A DNA stretch of 64,000 nt from Aestuariivivens marinum (GCF_022662175.1 NZ_JAKMCR010000002.1:372001-436000), one strand, 5' to 3'. Numbered from the stretch's first letter, positions 36,801-44,706 are shown. Notes: generated by a model not told the origin, from the sequence alone. Made by a program: numbers and translations.

Positions 36801-38635
36801 GTGACATCACCATTTTGACCCGCAGTTCCGGAAGTCACCGATATCGAGTTGGTATTCTGCCCTGAATTAATGGTCCATCCCGCAGGGACATTCCAGGTAT
36901 AAAAAGTTGCATTGGGAACTTCGGTAACACTGTAAACTAACCCACTTGTACTTTCAGGGACAGTTGTTGAACCACTGATAGCTCCAGGTTGTGCAGGAGC
37001 TGGAGGATTTACGGTTACCTGAACGGCATTGGAAGCCAGGGTTTGGTCGGCATTGGTTTGTCCGCAACCATTGTCCGTGGCATAACCCACACAAAAATAC
37101 CATCGATCACCAAGGGTTGATGCATCGGTTGGGGGTGTATAAGTAGCCGCAGTTGCCCCGGATATTAGTGTTGCCGTTCCTACAGTATTGCTGTTACTTG
37201 AATTGTAGTACCATTGGTATAAAAGCGTTGGTGTTCCTGAACCTCCCGAAGTCGTGACGTTGGCTGTTAATTGACTTGCGACATCATCCTGACATAGGGT
37301 CTGAGCACCCGATGGACTTACCGAGGTGGATTGAGGACAATTCGATGCCACCGTTATACTCACTGCCAGTGAGGATGCAGGGCTCGTCCCGCAGCTGTTT
37401 TCGGCCGTGACCGTGATGTCACCATCCTGACCTTCAGTTCCGGAAGTAACGGATATTGACGTGGTCCCCTGTCCGGAATCTATGGTCCATCCCGTTGGTA
37501 CGGTCCAGTTATAAGTGGTCGCATCAGGAACCGCAGAAATGCTGTAATTTAAACCCGATGTGGAAGGATCAACTGGTGTTGGTCCGGAAATGGCCCCGGG
37601 TTGCGAAGGTGCAGGCGGATTTACCGTAACCTGCACTGCATTGGATGCCAAAGATTGGTCTGCATTGGTTTGCGAACAATTGTTATCCGTAGCATAACCC
37701 ACACAAAAATACCAGCGGTCACCAATTTCGGCGGCTGTGGTCAACGGTGAATATGTTGCACTGATTGCACCTGCAATCAAGGTCGCTCCGGAAACCGTAT
37801 TGCTGTTGGTTGTATTGTAATACCATTGGTACTGAATAGTTGGCGTTCCAGAACCTCCAGAAGTTGTTACATTTGCTGTAAGCAGACCTGAAGCGTCTCC
37901 TTGACAAAGGGTTTGTGTAGCGGTTGGAATTACTGAAGTTGATGCAGGACAATTTGAAGCTGCAACAGTATAAGTTACAGTAACATATCCATTAGCTCCA
38001 GATCCAGGAGTGGTGTTTTTTGTACCACCACCACCACCACCATAAATTGAACCATTTCCACCAGTTTTCGCTCCTTCACCACCGTCACCACCATTATTAG
38101 CAGTTCCGGTACCTCCAGTTGTTCCAGTAGCATTACCTCCAGGTCCAGTTGAGCCCGCACCGCCGCCGCCACCGCCGCCATTTCCACCCTGAGCACTTGA
38201 ACCAGCTGCTCCGTTTCCTCCATTATATGTGACATCTCCTGTTCCACCACTCCCACCACTAGCACCTGCTATTCCAGTAGCACCTACTCCTCCAGGTGCA
38301 TTTACAGTTCCTCCATCAAAACTTGACGATCCACCGCTGTTACCCGGAGCTCCCCCTGCACCTACTATTACAGTATAACTACCAGAAACACCAGATAAAA
38401 CACTTCTTGCATAAGAACCGCCACCGCCGCCACCGCCATTAGGTTGAGTTCCTCCACCTCCAGCTCCCCAGCATTCCACTGTTATTTCAGTGACTCCGGG
38501 GGGAACAGTAAATGTGCCATCTGAGGTAAATGTTTCTGTGGTTTGCGCATAAGACATTTGAACTAAAACAAATAAGAAAGTGAATAATCCAAGGTTAAAT
38601 TTCAACAGTTTTATATAGTGCTTATTTGTTTTCAT
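33812..38635 (-). CDS. Giant multidomain multiheme cytochrome c (14 heme motifs) with Gly-rich and PKD/Ig-like domains
   Basis: 1607 residues. Signal peptide (1-30), a glycine-rich beta domain (~38-225, TFTVPPGVTEITVECWGAGG then long Gly runs), three ~200-residue repeats (~228-835), each a Cys-bearing Ig-like part (QYQWYYNT, YFCVGYA) plus a PKD-like part (NWTVPTGWTI, TVTAENSCG). A divergent fourth module follows, then a cytochrome region (~1030-1607). That region has 13 CXXCH and one CX4CH (C1422 DNIY C1427 H). The CDNIYCHSNG context matches the Geobacter CxxxxCH/CXXCH domain group (TIGR01904 type). It ends oddly with CGNGKTCW. No T9SS tail is seen. Four bases after the NHL/T9SS gene. Likely a cell-surface adhesin-like electron carrier. 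Confidence 0.88.
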   Translation of the reverse strand: MKTNKHYIKLLKFNLGLFTFLFVLVQMSYAQTTETFTSDGTFTVPPGVTEITVECWGAGGGGTQPNGGGGGGGSYARSVLSGVSGSYTVIVGAGGAPGNSGGSSSFDGGTVNAPGGVGATGIAGASGGSGGTGDVTYNGGNGAAGSSAQGGNGGGGGGGAGSTGPGGNATGTTGGTGTANNGGDGGEGAKTGGNGSIYGGGGGGTKNTTPGSGANGYVTVTYTVAASNCPASTSVIPTATQTLCQGDASGLLTANVTTSGGSGTPTIQYQWYYNTTNSNTVSGATLIAGAISATYSPLTTAAEIGDRWYFCVGYATDNNCSQTNADQSLASNAVQVTVNPPAPSQPGAISGPTPVDPSTSGLNYSISAVPDATTYNWTVPTGWTIDSGQGTTSISVTSGTEGQDGDITVTAENSCGTSPASSLAVSITVASNCPQSTSVSPSGAQTLCQDDVASQLTANVTTSGGSGTPTLLYQWYYNSSNSNTVGTATLISGATAATYTPPTDASTLGDRWYFCVGYATDNGCGQTNADQTLASNAVQVTVNPPAPAQPGAISGSTTVPESTSGLVYSVTEVPNATFYTWNVPAGWTINSGQNTNSISVTSGTAGQNGDVTVYAGNSCGNSPTTTLAVTSEAIDCPISTAVAPTAFQDLCVGDPANTLTATVSTSGGSGTPTVQYQWYYNTSNSNNIGSATLLSGATSDTYTPDNSSAAAGNRYYFCVGYASDNGCGQTNATQDQASNTVRVLVTPVPDTPGAISGQPDTTPNTSGYTYSITAVTYATTYTWTVPSGWTINSGQGTTSISVTSGANGENGNITVTASNVCGTSTASILAVTSSTAASPPTITLGTISQICKGTTTANLPYTATTDDPDLYSITFTSSALAAGFTNVVDATLPVSPIPITVPATAPKAKYYGTLKVKNSTTGYSSIGYSIIIDVNDIPPTPSISGNATVPQNSTGFKYSASASGATSFTWVVPSGFTITAGQGTSQIIVDTGPAQAAADITVTATNTCGTSAAGSKTVVISIATNHTYYNCNSCHITHSAPGMSLTSIAGNDNLCQSCHTSTGAASAKPFTAADNINTFPATGDSHAWNVNAVNASKETNVPSNSQMAMRVISGQIICSTCHDQHNTSAASPHLRASNVGDAMCKDCHSARNVGIYNDSPSTNRGSHPVGVAYNGGDSRFNAAPSNTQLVSGNVECSSCHGVHDVTGSLGLAANGNLLRTTNDASLCTDCHTYGTHNGMDCLDCHQPHNTNKGNIYMVRNTITTPNSGDKPVIFTAETSTNSFADGNATYDGVCEVCHTTTTHFNNTGTASDQNHTSQGAGIPGQNCTVCHPHSSNFSPSGGGCNSCHETNAPTFTSAVHVTHKDRYGYACNTCHFGHGSGGANEGGTHPNGTINIVFDPNGMATRNGQDGNTPVFNGDKTCDNIYCHSNGRTSHRGQEADFATNPWDPDTNPTGAFEWSATIGPQTATYITTPVWNVGTLTACNSCHGAAGNMEPDYTITNTVAGPVTGTGDVPPFDSHTRGAHISNSQNLSGNGWSNVQCFWCHNANNGSDASPNLQGTYGTSWHVDGESYFRPLWYSNGGTMVNTITYSAEGSAGHCGNGKTCW
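36130..37951 (-). repeat. Three tandem ~600-bp coding repeats in the giant cytochrome gene
   Basis: Modules at roughly 37345-37951, 36739-37345 and 36130-36739 encode near-identical Ig-like plus PKD-like units (shared CP.ST start, TSGGSGTP, QTNA.Q, PGAISG, SGQ.T.SISVTSG). Such repeats can expand or contract by recombination, and may be collapsed in assemblies. Confidence 0.8.
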
Positions 38636-38639
38636 ATGT

Positions 38640-41354
38640 TCAATCTTTTAAGACCAGCTTTTCCTGTTCTGCAAAATTTCCAGCATTGATATATACAATA
38701 TAAATTCCCTTGTCAAAACTTTCAATACTGACAGGTATATACATACTGCCATCATATTGTGTTAAATAATTTGGATCGAAGACCTCTGCATAAATACTTT
38801 GTCCGGAAGTACTGTTAATGAGTATACTGATGTTGGAAGTTATTGGTATCAATGGAGTAATTTTGATAGTAAATTGTCCATAGGATGGGTTGGGATAAAT
38901 CATAACAACATCGGTCTCTATATTGCTGCCTACATTTACTACTTTACTCACCTGGAGCGTACCACAATTATCATTTATGGCCGTATAAATGACCGTATAA
39001 TTCCCTTTTTTACTATAGGTATGGATGGGGTTCTCCTCCGTGGAAGTGGTTTTATCTCCAAATTCCCAATAATGCGCATCGGCTTCAGTGGCGTTGCTGA
39101 CAAACTGCACTTCAAACCGATTGACATCATAGTAAAAGTCAGAATTTACAAATGAATGTAACGTTACATTAACATAATCGGTAGCTGTACAGCCCTCAGC
39201 ATTACTCACCGTAACACTATAAGTTCCTTCTGAGGTAACTTCAAGTGTTCTGCCGGTGCTTCCGTCGTTCCACAGGTAACTATCGAATAGTCCGGCATCC
39301 AGTGTATAGGTCGAGTCTCCTTCACAAATAGCAATATCAGGCCCTAAATCAAGTGCGGGCTCCGGTGCTTCCGTTACCTCAACTGAACCTGAAAATGTCC
39401 CTGGATTATTTAAACCATCTGTCAATGAGCTTAACTCATAAATCCCAGGAGTTGATGTTATTAATTGATAAAGGGGTTCATTCGTTGTAATTTCTCCAAC
39501 GGAATTGCCATCAATGGTATAACCAAATGTCCAAGGTGGTGTGCCAGTAAATGAAATTGGAATTGTTGCAGTTTTACCCTTACAAATAGTTTGGGTGGCG
39601 GTTTCAATGGTCGCTGTTGCTGGTTCAAGAATATTGCCGAAAACAATTTCAGGATAACCCTTACTTATGTTACTTGAACAATTAACATCGGTTACTTGAA
39701 CAACCTCATAGGTACCTTCCATCGATGCCGACAAAAGATAGGGATTCTGATCGGTTGTGATGGAGACCGGGTTTTTGTCATCAATTTCATAAGTAAAGGT
39801 CCAGGGTCCTGTCCCGGTAAAGGCGATGGTTAACTCCGTCGACTCTCCTTCACGAATAATGATCCTGTCATTGCCATTGGTAATTTCTGCGGTAGGTAAT
39901 GGATTTACAACCACCTCTACCAGGCCATTAATTACCGAACCACTGCAACCATCATCATTGACGGAGGTTATTTCATATAATCCGGAAATATCTGGAATAA
40001 GGGAATAGGTATATTCTGTTGTAACTACCTCAATTGGAGCTTGGTTGTCAATAGTATACGTAAATTTAAACGGAGGGGTTCCGGTTAATGTAATAGCAAT
40101 ACCCAAACCATCATTGAAACAGGTATCTAAGTTGGTATCACTTACTGCAACTGTAGGCGCACTTGACTGGGTTACCATAGCCCCCCCGGTAAAGCAATCT
40201 GTAGAGGCTGCACTACCATCGGTTAAGGCAGTAATTTCATACCAACCAGGACCAGCTGTCAGCATATACGGATTTTCACTCGTTGTGATCTGAGAGGGGT
40301 TTTCTCCGTCTATGGTATATGTAAAAGTCCAGGGAGCTATTCCTGTAAAGTGAACTTCCAATTCAGCTGAATCCGAACAGGTAGTGATATCTGCTGATTT
40401 AATAATTGCTGTTGGTGTTGGCATGTTGATTTCAAACACATCAAGGCTCGCCTTATCCATGGATGACACGATTAATTTATGGTCTGTAGTGAACAGAATA
40501 TCTACAGGAAGATCAAACTCCCCGGAACCATAACCCCATTGACCTATATTCGTTAAAAAATTTCCGGATTCATCATACACACTTATACGCGCCAGATAAG
40601 GATCTATAGCGTAAATATTTCCACATGGACCAACAGCAATTCCTTGAATTCTGTGATTTTGCCCTTCTAACCTACCAAAACATCCAAATTGATTTAGCAA
40701 GGTTCCGTTTAAATCAAATGTATATATTGAGGTATTGGGTCCATAATTTCGTACTGCCCACCCCCCATTTTGGTTACAATAGGTATCTGTTTCAGGCCCT
40801 ATACCGCCATGTTCTGAAACCACTAACCTATTATTCTTTTCATCGAAAGCAATTCCCGTTGGAAATGTGAAATTTGGATCTGAAAATTGAAGTACGGTGT
40901 TACCAGACACATTCAGCCCTAATACTTCCTTAGCTTCACTGTCTGTAACATACAATATGTTTTTAAATCCAAAAGTCATTGAATTGGGTAATTTTGTGCC
41001 TGAATGGAACAAAGATTTACTGCCATCATATTTTAAATGATAAATATTTCCAGTAATCTCATCCCCAACAAAGAGTTGTCCTTTTTTATTTACGGCAATT
41101 GAAATAGGATTAAAATCGGTAGCTATTATGCTTTTATATACTCCACTACCATCATAAATAATAATACTTTTTTTGTCAACATCTATAACATAGATGTAAT
41201 CATTAGAATCAATAGCCATCCTGCCGGGTGCATCAATACCATAGCTAATTAGTTGTGAAGGGACATAATCATCTTGAGTGTTTTGTGAATTTAAAGACAG
41301 TACAAAACACATAAAAAGATTACAAAATAGAATATGTTTTACAATGGAAAGCAT
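38640..41354 (-). CDS. Secreted NHL-propeller protein with Ig/PKD domains and T9SS sorting domain
   Basis: 904 residues. Signal peptide (residues 1-24), an NHL propeller (~30-310: IDSNDYIYVIDVDKKSIIIY, GNIYAIDPYLARISVYDESG), five or so short Ig-like repeats (APWTFTYTIDG, PPFKFTYTIDN, GPWTFTYEIDD, PPWTFGYTIDG), a PKD domain (AHYWEFGDKTTSTEENPIHT) and a C-terminal type A sorting domain (IYPNPSYGQFTIKI to KLVLKD). It should be exported by the type IX system and fixed to the cell surface. First gene of the operon with the giant cytochrome, under its own Crp/Fnr-type box. It may be the surface receptor or scaffold for that cytochrome. Confidence 0.9.
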   Translation of the reverse strand: MLSIVKHILFCNLFMCFVLSLNSQNTQDDYVPSQLISYGIDAPGRMAIDSNDYIYVIDVDKKSIIIYDGSGVYKSIIATDFNPISIAVNKKGQLFVGDEITGNIYHLKYDGSKSLFHSGTKLPNSMTFGFKNILYVTDSEAKEVLGLNVSGNTVLQFSDPNFTFPTGIAFDEKNNRLVVSEHGGIGPETDTYCNQNGGWAVRNYGPNTSIYTFDLNGTLLNQFGCFGRLEGQNHRIQGIAVGPCGNIYAIDPYLARISVYDESGNFLTNIGQWGYGSGEFDLPVDILFTTDHKLIVSSMDKASLDVFEINMPTPTAIIKSADITTCSDSAELEVHFTGIAPWTFTYTIDGENPSQITTSENPYMLTAGPGWYEITALTDGSAASTDCFTGGAMVTQSSAPTVAVSDTNLDTCFNDGLGIAITLTGTPPFKFTYTIDNQAPIEVVTTEYTYSLIPDISGLYEITSVNDDGCSGSVINGLVEVVVNPLPTAEITNGNDRIIIREGESTELTIAFTGTGPWTFTYEIDDKNPVSITTDQNPYLLSASMEGTYEVVQVTDVNCSSNISKGYPEIVFGNILEPATATIETATQTICKGKTATIPISFTGTPPWTFGYTIDGNSVGEITTNEPLYQLITSTPGIYELSSLTDGLNNPGTFSGSVEVTEAPEPALDLGPDIAICEGDSTYTLDAGLFDSYLWNDGSTGRTLEVTSEGTYSVTVSNAEGCTATDYVNVTLHSFVNSDFYYDVNRFEVQFVSNATEADAHYWEFGDKTTSTEENPIHTYSKKGNYTVIYTAINDNCGTLQVSKVVNVGSNIETDVVMIYPNPSYGQFTIKITPLIPITSNISILINSTSGQSIYAEVFDPNYLTQYDGSMYIPVSIESFDKGIYIVYINAGNFAEQEKLVLKD

Positions 41355-41374
41355 TGACGATAAATAACCAATTT

Positions 41375-41417
41375 CAAATATATAATTTGATATCTGTTAA
41401 TTCTATGACATAAGTCA
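41375..41417 (-). promoter_or_regulatory. Crp/Fnr-type box and -7 element, NHL/T9SS-giant cytochrome operon
   Basis: Dyad TGACTTATGTCA read leftward (41406-41417), 23 bases, then TATATTTG (41375-41382), a full -7 match, 20 bases before the ATG. Confidence 0.72.
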
Positions 41418-41928
41418 GCTAATTCATTAATTTTTAAGTCATAATACCCCTACATATACTTAGTTAACTCCTCAAGTATAATTGTAAATTGGGACTGAAA
41501 AAAATTGATTTCATGTTCATCAATCCGATAACAGATTAATACTGTTTAAACAATGCTTATATTTTCAATTTTTTAACAAAATAAGCTACTATCAAAAAAT
41601 GACAAAAGGCAAGAGAGATTAGGAACGCTGTAATATGCAAGGTTATATAATGAAAAGGATAACCCATATATTTTATACCCAAAAAATCTTGAAAAAACAC
41701 GCAAGGGTATAAAATGGAAACTAACAATCATTTATTAAAAATTATAAGCTATATTTTAAACTCTTTTTTTTAATAAAAACCCTAATAATATTGATGAAAT
41801 TAAGCAAGAAAAAGTGTAGTGCAATTAGGCATATGTCATTTCTTCTAAATATACGGCTTATGGGATTTACAAAGCCATCCCTTTGATTAAATTTTCAGTT
41901 ACATTTAACAGGAATAACTTGAAAAACA
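41418..41928. other. AT-rich intergenic region
   Basis: No gene recognised; only frames under 30 codons. It contains a perfect 11-bp inverted repeat, ATTTTATACCC (41670-41680) and GGGTATAAAAT (41705-41715), with a 24-nt loop and no clear function. Confidence 0.5.
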
Positions 41929-41964
41929 AAAAGCAACTTATTGACAATTAATAAGTTGCTTTTA
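41929..41964 (-). terminator. Terminator of tRNA-Arg
   Basis: AAAAGCAACTTATT pairs with AATAAGTTGCTTTT; leftward it is followed by a T-rich tail. It lies 7 bases past the tRNA 3' end. Confidence 0.8.
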
Positions 41965-41971
41965 ATTAAAG

Positions 41972-42045
41972 TGACCTCGACAGGATTCAAACCTGTAACC
42001 TTCTGAGCCGTAATCAGATGCGCTATTCAGTTGCGCCACGAGGCC
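41972..42045 (-). tRNA. tRNA-Arg (ACG)
   Basis: A 74-nt cloverleaf: acceptor GGCCTCG/CGAGGTC with one G-U pair, anticodon stem TCTGA/TCAGA with loop TTACGGC (anticodon ACG), T-loop GGTTTGAATCC, discriminator A, CCA not encoded. It is transcribed leftward, divergent from the Crp/Fnr gene. Confidence 0.96.
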
Positions 42046-42127
42046 GTTTTGAGGGTGCAAATATAGTATTTTTATTAAAACTTAGCCAAAATATTCAATT
42101 CAATTTTCAATTCACTATTTTTGATCT

Positions 42128-42757
42128 ATGGATAAACTAATACTACAAGAAAAATACGGCCATATCTTGGACGAAAACCTAATAGGTGAGATCTCACAGA
42201 TAGGCATGTTTAAAACTTATAAGAAAAATGATATTATCATAGACATTGGTCAACCTCTGAAATTTATTCCGCTTTTAATATCGGGTAATATTAAAATTTT
42301 AAGGGAAGATAATGAGGGCAATGAGTTGCTTATTTACTTTTTGGAGGCTGGCGAAACTTGTACCATGTCCCTAACATGCTGCATGGGAACAACTAAAAGT
42401 AAAATTCGTGCCGTAGCAGAAAAAGACTCCAGTTTGGTTATGATACCTGTTCAAAACATGCTCCAATGGTTCCATAATAACATGAGCTGGAGAACCTATA
42501 TTTTGGAGAGTTATCAGGAACGCTTTGATGAAATGCTGGATACAATTGATAATATAGCATTTATGAAAATGGATGAGCGACTGAACAAGTACCTTGTTGA
42601 AAAAACAAAACTTCATGGTTCAAACACCATTAATGTAAAGCACCAAGACATAGCTGAAGATTTACATACCTCACGGGTAGTTATTTCTAGGTTGCTAAAA
42701 CAATTGGAAAATGAAGAGAAAATAAAATTAAGCAGAAACAAAATTGAAGTGTTATAA
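42128..42757 (+). CDS. Crp/Fnr-family transcription regulator
   Basis: 209 residues: cNMP-type beta-roll sensor (residues ~20-120), dimer helix and a C-terminal winged helix with recognition helix TSRVVISRLLKQLENEE. The Ser-Arg pair is as in FNR, but Val stands at the place of the FNR Glu. There is no N-terminal Fe-S cysteine cluster. Instead the beta-roll has C78, C84 and C85 (ETCTMSLTCCMG), which could be a redox or persulfide switch. It lies 73 bases before the sulfur-transport operon and is a candidate for the protein that binds the TGAC-N4-GTCA boxes, although a regulator elsewhere in the genome could do so. Confidence 0.88.
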   Translation: MDKLILQEKYGHILDENLIGEISQIGMFKTYKKNDIIIDIGQPLKFIPLLISGNIKILREDNEGNELLIYFLEAGETCTMSLTCCMGTTKSKIRAVAEKDSSLVMIPVQNMLQWFHNNMSWRTYILESYQERFDEMLDTIDNIAFMKMDERLNKYLVEKTKLHGSNTINVKHQDIAEDLHTSRVVISRLLKQLENEEKIKLSRNKIEVL

Positions 42758-42764
42758 GGGTAAG

Positions 42765-42807
42765 TAACTTTTGTAACATAACCAACCTAGATGTAAAATT
42801 ATTTTCG
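42765..42807 (+). promoter_or_regulatory. Degenerate Crp/Fnr-type box and -7 element, sulfur-transport operon
   Basis: TAACTTTTGTAA (42765-42776; flanked as GTAAC-N4-GTAAC), 23 bases, TATTTTCG (42800-42807), 23 bases before the ATG. The symmetry is weaker than at the other sites, but the spacing is the same. Confidence 0.55.
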
Positions 42808-42830
42808 CATCATATAAACACTAAAACTTA

Positions 42831-43388
42831 ATGGAACACTTATTAAATCCCTGGCCATGGTATGTATCTGGCCCACTAATAGCATTGGTAATGGCTTTAT
42901 TGCTTTACTTTGGTAAAACCTTTGGCATGTCGTCTAACCTTCAAACCTTTTGTACTATGGCAGGAGCCGGAAAATTTTCTAATTTTTTTAAGATGAATTG
43001 GAAGGAACAGTCGTGGAATTTAATTGTAGTGGCTGGCGCCATTATTGGTGGATTTATTGCCACACAATATCTATCCAACGATAGTATTACGGAATTAAAC
43101 CCTACTACAATTAAAGAACTTAACAGCATGGGCTTTTCTAATTCTGGATCTACTTTGGTGCCTAATGAAATGTATGGTACTGAAGCCATAAATTCTACTA
43201 AAGGACTTTTATTGTTGATTGTAGGTGGTTTATTGGTTGGTTTTGGCACACGATATGCTGGAGGGTGTACTTCTGGACATGCCATAACTGGTTTAAGCAG
43301 TTTACAAAAACCTTCACTTATTGCCGTAATTGGTTTTTTTATTGGAGGATTGCTCATGGCTAATTTTATATTACCCCTAATTTTTTAA
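42831..43388 (+). CDS. YeeE/YedE-family sulfur (thiosulfate-type) transporter, larger subunit
   Basis: 185 residues with about four to five membrane helices and the family motif GTRYAGGCTSGHAITGLSS (Cys near residue 146). E. coli YeeE (TsuA) imports thiosulfate through such Cys-lined half-channels. Here the function is split over two adjacent genes, as is common in Bacteroidota. First gene of a sulfur operon, with the partner starting two bases after its stop. Substrate (thiosulfate, sulfide or persulfide) cannot be told from sequence. Confidence 0.9.
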   Translation: MEHLLNPWPWYVSGPLIALVMALLLYFGKTFGMSSNLQTFCTMAGAGKFSNFFKMNWKEQSWNLIVVAGAIIGGFIATQYLSNDSITELNPTTIKELNSMGFSNSGSTLVPNEMYGTEAINSTKGLLLLIVGGLLVGFGTRYAGGCTSGHAITGLSSLQKPSLIAVIGFFIGGLLMANFILPLIF

Positions 43389-43390
43389 GT

Positions 43391-43804
43391 ATGAAATATT
43401 TAAAATTTTTATTGGTTGGTATATTCTTCGGAATTGTTTTAGTAAAATCGGAAGTTGTTTCCTGGTATCGTATCTATGAAATGTTTAGGTTTCAATCCAT
43501 TCACATGTATGGTATTATAGGAACAGCCATAATTTCCGGAATAGTGTTCTTGCAAATTTCTAAAAGAGGCTATATTAAGAATATTGAAGGCGCAGAAATT
43601 TATGTTCCCAAAAAAGAAAATGGGCTTATTAAAAACATTGTAGGGGGTAGTATTTTTGGTTTAGGATGGGCCCTTATGGGAGCTTGCCCAGGCCCCATGT
43701 ACATATTAGTGGGGACAGGTGTTTATAGTATGCTAATTGTTATAGCTGCTGCTATTTTGGGCACCTTTATTTATGGTTTATTAAAGGACAAACTACCGCA
43801 TTAA
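43391..43804 (+). CDS. YeeE/YedE-family protein, smaller subunit (DUF6691 type)
   Basis: 137 residues, about four helices, with the motif GLGWALMGACPGPMYILVG carrying the conserved Cys. It is the second half of the split YeeE/YedE transporter, packed between its partner and the TauE/SafE gene (the last starts directly after the stop). Confidence 0.9.
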   Translation: MKYLKFLLVGIFFGIVLVKSEVVSWYRIYEMFRFQSIHMYGIIGTAIISGIVFLQISKRGYIKNIEGAEIYVPKKENGLIKNIVGGSIFGLGWALMGACPGPMYILVGTGVYSMLIVIAAAILGTFIYGLLKDKLPH

Positions 43805-44596
43805 ATGGATAACCTCCAACTTTTAGGATACTTAGGAGCCCTTATTGTGGGGTTAATATTAGGCTTAATAGGTGGTGGCGGCTCTATACTAACCGTACCC
43901 CTATTGGTTTATCTATTAGGTTACAATCCTGTTGTAGCAACAGCCTATTCCTTATTTGTGGTTGGAACTTCTTCATTGGTTGGAACCTTTCAGAAATACA
44001 AAAAAGGATTAGTGGATTTTAAAACGGGATTAGCTTTTTCATTTCCTTCGTTTTTAGCGGTTTATCTTTCACGAAGATATTTGGTTCATGATATCCCTGA
44101 AACACTTTTTAGCCTAGCCGATTACGTGATAACGAAAGACATTGCCATTATGGTATTTTTCTCCATTATTATGTTGCTGGCTTCAATTTCAATGATCAAA
44201 AACTCGAAAAACAATGTCTCAACACACCACAAGCAACCTTACTATAAAACATTTATTCAAGGAATTGTGATAGGTACTATTACAGGTATTATTGGTGCAG
44301 GTGGTGGTTTTTTGTATGTCCCCGCTTTAGTTCTTTGGGCCAATATTCCTATGAAAAAAGCTGTAGGAACCTCTTTGGTTATTGTTGCCATAAACTCTCT
44401 TATAGGTTTTATAGGGGATGTGCTAACCATAGAAATAGAATGGGTTTTTCTTCTTACTTTTACATTTATATCGATTATTGGTATAGTTTTGGGTGTTTTC
44501 CTATCCAAATTTATTAGTGGAGGAAAACTGAAAAAGGGCTTTGGAGTCTTTACGCTGCTTATGGCTATCTATATTATTTATAAAGAGATAAGCTAA
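43805..44596 (+). CDS. Sulfite exporter TauE/SafE family protein
   Basis: 263 residues, eight or so TM helices in two related halves, each with the glycine-rich family motif (GLILGLIGGGGSILTVPLLV and GTITGIIGAGGGFLYVPALV). Members export sulfite, sulfoacetate or related anions. In this operon it probably removes sulfite made by the downstream persulfide dioxygenase. No terminator separates it from that gene, although the latter has its own promoter box. Confidence 0.92.
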   Translation: MDNLQLLGYLGALIVGLILGLIGGGGSILTVPLLVYLLGYNPVVATAYSLFVVGTSSLVGTFQKYKKGLVDFKTGLAFSFPSFLAVYLSRRYLVHDIPETLFSLADYVITKDIAIMVFFSIIMLLASISMIKNSKNNVSTHHKQPYYKTFIQGIVIGTITGIIGAGGGFLYVPALVLWANIPMKKAVGTSLVIVAINSLIGFIGDVLTIEIEWVFLLTFTFISIIGIVLGVFLSKFISGGKLKKGFGVFTLLMAIYIIYKEIS

Positions 44597-44617
44597 TTTC
44601 AATAGATTTATTGTTTG

Positions 44618-44660
44618 TGACATAAGTCACAAATCATTTTAATAAAGTCAATTATTTTTG
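44618..44660 (+). promoter_or_regulatory. Crp/Fnr-type box and -7 element, persulfide dioxygenase gene
   Basis: TGACATAAGTCA (44618-44629), extended to the 20-bp perfect dyad TTTGTGAC-ATAA-GTCACAAA (44614-44633). After 23 bases comes TATTTTTG (44653-44660), 46 bases before the ATG. Confidence 0.78.
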
Positions 44661-44706
44661 TACAACAAAAATTACAACATTTTTTACCACACAAAATAGC
44701 ATAGTT

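Noticed and set aside
41641-41725. 25-codon frame and 11-bp inverted repeat as a small RNA or peptide gene
   Set aside because: No promoter, no T-run after the stem and no recognisable peptide; only recorded as a repeat.
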